A stretch of DNA of 7,800 nt from DATKMG01 sp035541995 (GTDB lineage Bacteria; Acidobacteriota; Terriglobia; Versatilivoradales; Versatilivoraceae). The notes beneath the pieces are model-generated. The model saw only the letters and a list, made by a program, of their open reading frames with translations. It did not search any database and had not been told where the DNA came from. Both the position numbers and the translations under genes were made by a program. The stretch is taken from contig DATKMG010000377.1 of NCBI GenBank assembly GCA_035541995.1, forward strand, positions 1 to 7,800, read 5' to 3'. Shown here piece after piece: positions 1 to 6,700 of this stretch (positions are counted from its first letter, which is position 1; each line of letters opens with the position of its first letter).

Positions 1-231
1 CTCGGCGTCGACGGGCTGAAACCGCGGAGCGACAGTGTTTCTCAGAACGGAATCGTTCTCGCCATACGAGGCTGGACTCTCCGGCGTTTTCACCGGGCCG
101 CCGAAGTCGAACCCGAAGTCAAAGCGGCCGAACTTATCCAATATTTCGGCGCGCTCGCTCACCAGATCCAGGTCGTGGCGTACATAGGGCAGTTTGTCCT
201 TCCAGTGGCCAACGTCGTCCGGCCCAAAAGC
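1..231 (-). CDS. Unidentified coding fragment, 5' end unclear, runs off left edge
   Basis: I do not recognise the product. Reading the minus strand from 231 to 1 gives 77 uninterrupted codons, and the frame is still open at the window edge. About 73% of these codons end in G or C, and the composition is protein-like, with mixed charges and an aromatic/glycine-rich stretch around residues 34-45 (FGRFDFGFDFGG). That makes real coding likelier than chance. The 5' end is the problem: a TGA lies in frame at 232-234 and there is no ATG. The first plausible start is GTG at 160-162, which has no good Shine-Dalgarno. The fragment may be a gene starting at that GTG, or a gene truncated or frameshifted near 220-231. 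It follows GH97 on the same strand, 143 bases beyond its stop, so the two could once have been co-transcribed. The opposite strand is also open but reads less like protein. Confidence 0.42.
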
Positions 232-374
232 TCAAATCCACAAATTTCGTCCTCTTGCTGTTTGGCACAGACATGCAGAGTCGGCATATCTGTGTCTTCT
301 TGTACTCTGTCTCGGATATCTCTCGTCCCGAGGGCGTGGAGTCTCGAGCAGGTAATTCCTTGACGAATCCTCAC

Positions 375-2363
375 TCACCGGCCCGCCTGGATTCGTGCTG
401 CCCAGCCGCCGCCTTCTGCCAGCTTGATCCTCTGCCGGCTCGTTCGGGTTACCTGGGTCTTCACTTTCTTATAGTCATCACCATAGCGATTGGCGTTGAT
501 GCCATCCTGGTACGCCACCATCTGATACGATCCTTCCGGAAGAAACGAGAGATTGACCTCTAGTTCCCGTGCGGTCCAATCGGTCATGGCCCCCACATAC
601 CAATCGCTGCCGTTTCGTCGGGCCACTAGCACGTAGTCCCCAATTTTGGCATCCAGCACTGTGGTTTCGTCCCAGGTGGTAGGGACCGGACCCAGAAACT
701 CCATGGCTTCCGGTTCTTGCAGGTAATGAGAGGGGCTGTCGGCAAGCATCTGCAAAGGGCTCTCGTAGACGACATACATGGCCAATTGGTGGCAACGGGT
801 ACCGAGGCTCATCGGCCTTTGAAAGATGGGGGCAAAGCTATCCTTAGTAGCATTTACCATAGCGCCCGGCGTATAGTCCATCGGCCCCAAAAACATGCGA
901 GTAAAGGGCAGGGTGACATCGTGCTCCGGATTGGCGACGGTGCTCCACTTGCTCTGCTCCATTCCTCGCACCCCTTCAGTTGAGATCAAGTTCGGCCAGG
1001 TTCGCGTCATAGCCGCCGGGCGGATGGCGCCGTGAAAATCCACCAGCATTTTGCGTTTGGCTGCTTCCCGGCACAGTTTGTAATAGAAGTCGATTACCCG
1101 CTGGTCGTCGCGCTGCATGAAGTCCACTTTGACGCCTTTGATACCCCATTTCTCAAACTGATTGAGTGCCGGCTCCAATTCATCATTGAGTGTCTTCCAA
1201 ACACACCAAAGGATGATCCCGACCTTCTTCTGCCGAGCGTATGCTGTAAGTTCTTCCATGTTTAACTCTGGTACCACCTGCAACTGGTGACCCAGCTTGT
1301 ACCAGCCTTCGTCCAGGATAATGTATTCAAGACCGTACTTCGACGCAAAATCGATGTAGTACTTGTAGGTTGGCATGTTGATGCCGGATTTGAAATCGAC
1401 ACCGAAGAGGTTATTGGCGTTCCACCAGTCCCAGGCTACCTTCCCCGGCTTGATCCAGGAAGTATCTTGCAGCAGCGAAGGCTTCTCAAGCAGGTAGACC
1501 AGCATATTGGTAATCAAGTCTCCATCTCTCTCGGCAATGGCCAGCACTCGCCAGGGGAAAATACGCTCCCCCTGGGTCACCGCTAGATAACCGGCGCCTT
1601 GGGTGACCCTGAAATCACGATCTCCTTTCAATTCTTCCTTCATTGGATAGGGTGGAAACACCCCCGCCAATCCATTGCTGCTGGTGCCACGCAGCCAAAG
1701 CCCAGGGTAACTCTCAACATCCGAGTCACAGATAGCAATCTTGATGCCGTCTGTCGCCTCCACTACAACAGGGACGCTGGAAAGGTCCGTGGGGGCGATT
1801 TCTTTGAGAGCAAGGTTCACGAACTCCCGCTCGTTATGTGAGAAGAAGCTTTCTTCCTTCGGACAGTATGCGCGGTAGTTTCCTGCGAAGTTGAACCCCG
1901 CATCCTCATCGTAAATCTTCACTTCCTGTTGTGGCAGAGCGGTCTCCAGCCGGTAAGCCATGCCTTCGTTGTAGGCACGGAAAACAACCGCATAGCCGCC
2001 TTCTATCTCCAGCCGGAGCTCGTTAAAACTCTCGCGAATCTTGGCGAACTTCTGGCGTACAACGGGTTCAATCTCCTGGTCTATGCTCCTTTGTTTCGAA
2101 GCTTTGACCTTGGGGCCCACTCCTAAGGTGACGCGATCGACTTTGAGAGAAAGGGTGCAGTCTCGGAGCAGAAGATTGTTCTTGACCAAAACGCTGTAGT
2201 GGACGCGATCACTTGCCGTGATCCTGACCTCAATTCTTCGATCAGGTGAAAGCAAGCTATAGCCTGACTCCGCCCTCATACACCGGGCAAACCACAGTGT
2301 CTGCAACAACACCAAAACTGTGACCCATTGTCTTCCCGAACAGAGGAATGATTTCATATGCAT
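375..2363 (-). CDS. Secreted GH97 glycoside hydrolase, retaining alpha-galactosidase-like
   Basis: A 662-residue protein with the full GH97 layout: signal peptide (K4/R11, hydrophobic residues 13-26), N-terminal beta-sandwich (about 35-295), catalytic TIM barrel (about 300-565) and C-terminal beta-sandwich (about 565-660). Visible barrel motifs are KVAWDWWN (308-315), the ILDEGW strand (349-354), GVKVDFM (410-416) and STEGVRGMEQ (461-470). In the family, retaining members use an Asp nucleophile on the VKVDF strand and a Glu acid/base. Here these should be D414 and E469, 55 residues apart as I recall for the characterised Bacteroides alpha-galactosidase of this family. E463 would be a calcium ligand. 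Inverting SusB-type alpha-glucosidases lack that Asp. Expected action is hydrolysis of terminal alpha-galactosides (or related alpha-glycosides) in the periplasm or at the surface. ATG at 2361-2363 is chosen because an AAGGAGG lies 10 bases upstream; a second ATG two codons later is further from it. I see no frameshift and no clear terminator after it. Family is near certain; substrate is inference. Confidence 0.95.
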   Translation of the reverse strand: MHMKSFLCSGRQWVTVLVLLQTLWFARCMRAESGYSLLSPDRRIEVRITASDRVHYSVLVKNNLLLRDCTLSLKVDRVTLGVGPKVKASKQRSIDQEIEPVVRQKFAKIRESFNELRLEIEGGYAVVFRAYNEGMAYRLETALPQQEVKIYDEDAGFNFAGNYRAYCPKEESFFSHNEREFVNLALKEIAPTDLSSVPVVVEATDGIKIAICDSDVESYPGLWLRGTSSNGLAGVFPPYPMKEELKGDRDFRVTQGAGYLAVTQGERIFPWRVLAIAERDGDLITNMLVYLLEKPSLLQDTSWIKPGKVAWDWWNANNLFGVDFKSGINMPTYKYYIDFASKYGLEYIILDEGWYKLGHQLQVVPELNMEELTAYARQKKVGIILWCVWKTLNDELEPALNQFEKWGIKGVKVDFMQRDDQRVIDFYYKLCREAAKRKMLVDFHGAIRPAAMTRTWPNLISTEGVRGMEQSKWSTVANPEHDVTLPFTRMFLGPMDYTPGAMVNATKDSFAPIFQRPMSLGTRCHQLAMYVVYESPLQMLADSPSHYLQEPEAMEFLGPVPTTWDETTVLDAKIGDYVLVARRNGSDWYVGAMTDWTARELEVNLSFLPEGSYQMVAYQDGINANRYGDDYKKVKTQVTRTSRQRIKLAEGGGWAARIQAGR

Positions 2364-2373
2364 ATTAAAAGTG

Positions 2374-2380
2374 CCTCCTT
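2374..2380 (-). promoter_or_regulatory. Strong Shine-Dalgarno of the GH97 gene
   Basis: The minus strand reads AAGGAGG, ten bases before ATG 2361-2363 and sixteen before the in-frame ATG at 2355-2357. The spacing favours the first ATG. Confidence 0.75.
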
Positions 2381-2465
2381 ACGAGTTTCCGTCTCGCCTC
2401 GGCCCATGAAATCAGTCTTATCTCGATTTTTGCGGCAGTACGCAAGGGAATTGTGAGTGTTGCTG

Positions 2466-2484
2466 TGATAGGTCAATGATAGGT
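2466..2484 (-). promoter_or_regulatory. Tandem 8-bp repeat, possible operator upstream of GH97
   Basis: TGATAGGT occurs twice, separated by CAA (minus strand ACCTATCA-TTG-ACCTATCA). The repeat period is 11 bp, one helical turn, which suits a regulator binding two half-sites on one DNA face. It lies about 100 bp upstream of the GH97 start. The minus-strand hexamer TTGACC spans the spacer and second copy and resembles a -35 box, but I find no good -10 at 16-18 bp. No bound protein can be named from sequence. Confidence 0.3.
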
Positions 2485-2487
2485 GGT

Positions 2488-2503
2488 GGCTCCGCTAGGA
2501 GCC
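2488..2503. repeat. Short GC-rich hairpin
   Basis: GGCTCC (2488-2493) and GGAGCC (2498-2503) form a six-base-pair stem with a GCTA loop, just upstream of the tandem TGATAGGT repeat relative to GH97. No T-run follows on either strand, so it is not a convincing intrinsic terminator. Confidence 0.35.
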
Positions 2504-2538
2504 TAATGTTTGTAGAAACCGGACCAAAATTAGGATCC

Positions 2539-2618
2539 CACCGCCTCAGCCGGGCGAAACCTGGCCGACCCAACACAACCCGGATCCCATCCTTGCATTC
2601 CGCCCGGCTGAGGCGGTG
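2539..2618. repeat. 18-bp perfect inverted repeat, REP-like or small MITE-like
   Basis: CACCGCCTCAGCCGGGCG (2539-2556) is repeated exactly in inverted orientation at 2601-2618, enclosing 44 bp. The arms are much richer in GC than the surrounding spacer. The octamer GGATCCCA sits just outside and overlapping the left arm (2533-2540) and again inside the loop (2582-2589). No coding sequence lies inside and no T-run follows, so an extragenic palindromic repeat or a short non-autonomous element is likelier than a terminator. No target duplication is evident. Confidence 0.6.
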
Positions 2619-2634
2619 AAGACGTTGGAGAACC

Positions 2635-2658
2635 GAATTCCCTATCTACGCGGAATTC
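2635..2658. repeat. 7-bp inverted repeat
   Basis: GAATTCC (2635-2641) pairs with GGAATTC (2652-2658) across a 10-base loop. It is short, and could be chance. Confidence 0.25.
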
Positions 2659-2681
2659 CTGAAGCATGAGTTCTCGGAGCC

Positions 2682-2703
2682 CTGAGAACGATCTCGTTCT
2701 CAG
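2682..2703. promoter_or_regulatory. 10-bp-arm palindrome, possible operator
   Basis: CTGAGAACGA (2682-2691) and TCGTTCTCAG (2694-2703) are perfect inverted copies with only TC between them. A two-base centre is too tight for an RNA hairpin without opening some pairs, and suits a dimeric DNA-binding protein. Its core AGAACG-N4-CGTTCT also occurs at 44-59, within the left-edge coding fragment. It lies about 320 bp upstream of the GH97 start and 1.1 kb from the PSCyt gene, so the controlled gene is unclear. Confidence 0.35.
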
Positions 2704-2999
2704 CGCGCCTCTGGAGTACCACGACTAACTCCGGTGATCCAAAATGCCGAAAACAGAATTAAATGCGTCGATCTGCGGTGGCCAACCGTCAGAGTGGCGT
2801 CGATTTGAGTGCACAGGCCCACTGCCACCGAAAAAAGGAATTGCGGATAACCTATGAACATCGGGGCCGAACACAAACCATGAGTGTTCGAGAGGGAGAT
2901 CGTTGCCTTATACCGTAAATGCAGAGTGCAAAACTTCTGTTCCTGATCCGGGAGGTGACGCAGACTATTTGCCGGCAAAATTCGGACATTTCTCGAACT
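2704..2999. other. Spacer with no convincing gene
   Basis: Nothing in this stretch has both a credible start with a ribosome-binding site and protein-like composition. The one item of note is the perfect 12-bp palindrome TTTGCCGGCAAA at 2968-2979, close to the left side of the MITE-like element. Confidence 0.4.
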
Positions 3000-3078
3000 C
3001 CCCTCCTAGTCTAGTTTCTGTCGCGAAACTGGGTGACTACAGAAAACTCCCCCCACTTCCTAGCCACATTTAGAGCCC

Positions 3079-3102
3079 CGGACCTGTAGAATCACAGGTC
3101 CG
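3079..3102. repeat. Hairpin inside the MITE-like element (9-bp stem)
   Basis: CGGACCTGT (3079-3087) and ACAGGTCCG (3094-3102) pair perfectly around a six-base loop. The stem is stable enough to fold in RNA on either strand. There is no T-run to suggest a terminator. Confidence 0.5.
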
Positions 3103-3133
3103 CGCTTCCCTGTTGAATTGTGAGGAGGAGTAG

Positions 3134-3163
3134 CGCAGACTCCTGCCTCTCAAGGAGTCTGCG
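3134..3163. repeat. Hairpin inside the MITE-like element (11-bp stem)
   Basis: CGCAGACTCCT (3134-3144) and AGGAGTCTGCG (3153-3163) pair perfectly around an eight-base loop; AG (3132-3133) and CT (3165-3166) can extend the stem past a one-base bulge. Two strong hairpins inside one short element suggest that secondary structure matters for the element or its transcript. Confidence 0.5.
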
Positions 3164-3285
3164 GCTCTAGAACGAAGGAACAACTCCATTGTCGCAGAGA
3201 GAAGACCAATCTATTCGCCGCTTTCAACATCAAGTATTTATGCCGTTTTTCAGGCGTTTCGCGACAGAAACTAGTCTAGGAGGGG

Positions 3286-3654
3286 TCCCGAGGGTGGTCT
3301 GAGAGAGGTGCAGAAAACTACCAATCTAATCAAACTCTTCTTGTCGAATTTGGGGGTTTCTGGCACGAAATGCACAGGTGGAACTGTCCTCAACCAACAA
3401 TTGCACCACCCCGGCGCTGGCAAGGCCGGCGCCCGCCCCCCTCAGACGAATAGGGATGCTTAAATAACCAAGCCCAGAACCCTTTCAGGACAGAATTTGC
3501 CTTCAACTTCCCCTCCATGGGTATCGCTACGCTCAAGCAACGGCTATTAAATTGAACCCCGTCCAGAGGAGTATGAATGTTTGGACTCTAGGCAACGGCT
3601 CTGCGGATCCTTGCTTGCCGTCCCTTATGATTGCACGCCGTTCCCCGATAGATC
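3286..3654. other. Spacer with no convincing gene
   Basis: No protein-like ORF with a credible ribosome-binding site is seen. It contains a GC-rich hairpin (3413-3433) and a 9-bp direct repeat GCAACGGCT (3537-3545 and 3592-3600), 55 bp apart, that may be chance. Confidence 0.4.
3413..3433. repeat. GC-rich hairpin with 3-base loop
   Basis: GGCGCTGGC (3413-3421) pairs with GCCGGCGCC (3425-3433) around AAG, with one G-T wobble if transcribed in the plus direction. The stem is strong, but CGCCCGCC rather than a T-run follows, so it is not a standard intrinsic terminator. Confidence 0.4.
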
Positions 3655-3683
3655 TTGACGCACAATTATTTGGGGCCTAAACT
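3655..3683 (+). promoter_or_regulatory. Candidate sigma70-type promoter for the PSCyt-DUF1501 operon
   Basis: TTGACG (3655-3660) and TAAACT (3678-3683) are separated by 17 bp. They match the -35 and -10 consensus at five and four of six positions, including the first, second and last bases of the -10. Transcription would start near 3690, leaving a leader of roughly 110 nt before the GTG start. The call rests on consensus match alone. Confidence 0.4.
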
Positions 3684-3798
3684 AGAGCCTCAATCTCTTT
3701 CAATTCTGATTTTCCTCGCACAAGTTCTGTCGACTTCTCCTGCGATTCGAAATCGAGGGAGAGTGTGACGGCGAGGGCCTCAGCAACGGGGGTTTGCA

Positions 3799-6700
3799 GT
3801 GAAACGAGGAGTTCTCCGGAACATCCTGCTCTCAAGCTTGACTGTCTCACTATTCATTGCCAGCCACTCAGGTAGAGTAACTCTGGCTGAACAAACCCAA
3901 CCCCGGGTTGATTTCGATCGGGACATTCGCCCTATCCTTTCTGACAATTGCTATACCTGCCACGGGCCGGACGAGAAACAGCGGATGGTCGATTTTCGAT
4001 TGGATACTAAAGAGGGGGTCTTTGCCGACCGGGGAGGATATCAGGTGATCGTTCCGGGGAAAGCCTCCGCTAGTCGGCTTTACCAGAAGATCAGTGCCAA
4101 GTCTGAGGAGGACCGCATGCCTCCTCCGGATTCCGGCAGAAAGCTAACAGCCAAGCAAATCGAACTTATTGGAAGTTGGATTGATCAAGGCGCCCGATGG
4201 CAGACCCATTGGGCCTTTGATCCTCCCCGACGTCCGCCCCTGCCTGATGTCAAGAACGGTGGATGGTCTCGCAATCCGATTGACCGGTTTGTACTCGCCC
4301 GGTTGGAGCACGAAGGGTTGAATCCATCTCCGGAGGCAGATAGAACAATCTTATTGCGAAGAGTGACTCTGGACCTGACTGGCCTTCCGCCAACTCCTGC
4401 CGAATTGGATGCTTTCCTGAATGATAAGTCTCCAGACTCTTATGAAAGGAGGGTTGATCAGCTCTTAGGTTCTACGCGTTACGGCGAACGCATGGCTATG
4501 CAATGGCTGGATCTGGCCCGCTATGCCGATACGCATGGCTACCACATTGATAGCCTGCGTGAAATGTGGCACTACCGTGACTGGGTCATTGACGCCTTCA
4601 ATCGCAATATGCCGTTTGATCAATTTACGATCGAACAGCTTGCCGGTGACCTGTTGCCCAATGCCACCCTGCCGCAGAAAATTGCGACCGGCTTTAATCG
4701 GAATCACATGATAAATTTCGAGGGGGGAGCCATCCCCGAAGAATACCACAACGAGTATGTTGTCGATCGAGTTGAAGCGACATCCAATACCTGGATGGGG
4801 CTAACGATGGGGTGTGCCCGCTGCCATGATCATAAATATGACCCCATCAAACAAGAAGAGTTCTATCGGTTTTACGCCTTCTTTAACACTGTTCCAGAGA
4901 AAGGCCTTGATGGTCAGAAGGGAAACGCTGGACCGATTCTACAATTGCCATCCCCTAAACAACAGTCCCAGCTCGATGAACTCAAGCATGCCATCGCTGA
5001 GAAGGAGGCAATCCTCCCGGAGAAGGAAATTTCAGCCCTTCAGATAGAATGGGAGAAGACCCGGCCTGCTACCCTGCTGGCGGCTCCTACAGCAGGCTTG
5101 GTGGCCCACTATTCTTTCGAAGGAGATCTGAACGACGATTCGGGCCATTGTTCGCCGGGGAAACTCATCAAGGGAGAGGTTGTCTATGACTTTGGGGCAG
5201 TAGCCAAAGGAGTTGTGTTTGATGGGGAAACCTCGGTCAGTTTCGAGAAACCCGGCATACTCCAAAAGGATCATCCTTTCTCTGTGGCGATGTGGTTGGA
5301 TCCCTATGGCCTGGAGATAGGGCCTAACGGCGTCGGAGTTCTTCAGGCCCTGAACGGTCCTCAAGAACGGAAGGGTTTTGAAGTACTCTTGGACGAAACA
5401 GTCAAACTGCCACGTCAAAGAAAAGGCATGTACATCTTGTTTCGCCTGGCTCACCAATTGCCGGGCAATGCAATCCAATTTCGAACTCGGGAACCAATTG
5501 TTGAGGATTCATGGTTTTCGCTTTTGTTTACCTACGATGGCTCGGGTCGGGCTGGAGGGGTTCGACTCTACTTGGATGGAAAACCAAAAGAGATCCAGGT
5601 CGTAGAGGACAGTCTAACAGGATCAATTGAGACCTCCGCATCTCTGCAGATTGGCAACAAGAATCTGTCTAAACCCTATAAGGGCGGATTGGATGATCTC
5701 TGCATCTATGACCGGGTATTAAGCTCTGAGGAGATCAGAAATCTAGCCATCCTGTCCCCCGTCCGTAGCATGTTGGCGGAGGTTTCAGGAAAGCCCATTA
5801 AGAACATTGAGGAACCCAAAGTCGATGCCGAGGAGCAAGAAGAAGACCTGGATAAAGACCTGGAGGCGGAAAAGCCAAAGGAATCCAAGCTGGAGAGGCA
5901 ACTCAAGGCCAGCCACGACAAGCTCAGGGAGTACTTCTTGACATACGAGGCGCCTCAGGCCTTGCGGCAAACCTACGCCGACCTGAAGCGATTGAGAGAG
6001 CAAAAGGAAGAATTGGAAGAGCAAATCCCCACCACAATGGTGATGAAGGAGATGCAAAAGCCCCGGGAAACCTACGTGCTTGCGCGGGGCGATTATCGCA
6101 ATAAAGGGAAAAAAGTCTCTCCCGGAGTTCCGTCGTGCCTGCCTCCTTTCCCCAAGGACTTGCCTGTGAATCGCCTGGGGCTGGCCAGGTGGCTCGTGGG
6201 TCCTTCTCATCCTCTGACGGCACGGGTGGCTGTAAACCGGTTTTGGCAGAATTATTTCGGCATGGGGCTTGTCAAGACCGCCGAAGATTTCGGATCACAA
6301 GGCGAGCCACCTAGCCATCCTGAACTTCTCGATTGGTTAGCTACTGAATTCGTTCGCAACGGCTGGGACATCAAGGCTATGCAGCGCCTGATCGTCACCT
6401 CGGCCACCTATCGGCAATCTTCGCGAGTTACTAAAGAACTCGTGGAACGGGACCCTGAAAACCGGCTGTTGGCTCGAGGAGCACGCTTTCGGTTACCCGC
6501 TGAAACAGTCCGCGACAACGCTCTTTCGATTGGTGGATTGCTCGACTCCCGGGTCGGTGGACCCAGTGTCTACCCTTACCAACCCAAAGGTTTGTGGGAG
6601 GAAATGGCGTTCGGGGGTGTTTTTTCCGGCCAGTCCTACACGCCCAGCGAAGGCCAAGATCTTTATCGGCGCAGTATGTATACGATTTGGAAGCGGACGG

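Larger units (their letters stand above)
3015..3270. mobile_element. Probable MITE-like non-autonomous element (256 bp)
   Basis: TTTCTGTCGCGAAAC (3015-3029) is repeated exactly in inverted orientation at 3256-3270. Each end abuts CTAGTCTAG (3006-3014 and 3271-3279), in direct orientation as expected for a 9-bp target duplication. Outside these lie CCCCTC (3000-3005) and GAGGGG (3280-3285), so the empty site would have been a palindrome centred on one T. The other reading is one 30-bp inverted repeat (3000-3029/3256-3285) with a single mismatch. That mismatch is exactly the central T of CTAGTCTAG, which the duplication model explains, but it is only one base of discrimination. The inside holds two hairpins and no ORF for a transposase, so mobilisation would need a related full-length element elsewhere. 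I cannot assign an IS family. Confidence 0.6.

Noticed and set aside
1..366. Plus-strand frame open from the left edge to TGA at 364-366
   Set aside because: Its translation becomes Ser/Cys-rich and low in acidic residues towards the end, as expected for the antisense of GC-biased coding sequence.
159..374. 71-codon minus-strand ORF starting at a GTG right after the GH97 stop
   Set aside because: Composition is poor, no Shine-Dalgarno supports it, and over 159-231 it overlaps a different minus-strand frame with much better coding character.
2275..2300. Possible lipoprotein lipobox (FARC) at the end of the GH97 signal peptide
   Set aside because: Arg directly before the Cys does not fit the lipobox, which needs a small residue there; ordinary signal peptidase cleavage is likelier.
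2700..2978. 92-codon minus-strand ORF in the spacer
   Set aside because: There is no ribosome-binding site, no recognisable motif, and the composition resembles translated non-coding DNA; its downstream end overlaps the palindrome at 2682-2703.
3537..3600. Direct repeat GCAACGGCT, 55 bp apart
   Set aside because: Nine bases with no wider similarity and no symmetry can be chance in a 500-bp stretch.
3573..3680. 35-codon plus-strand ORF preceded by AGAGGAG
   Set aside because: The Shine-Dalgarno-like sequence lies only about one base before the ATG, too close to work well, and the peptide has no signal, motif or other support.
5785..6210. 141-codon ORF opposite the coiled-coil region of the PSCyt gene
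   Set aside because: Leu/Phe-rich antisense of Glu/Lys/Gln-rich coiled-coil codons; it is a shadow.
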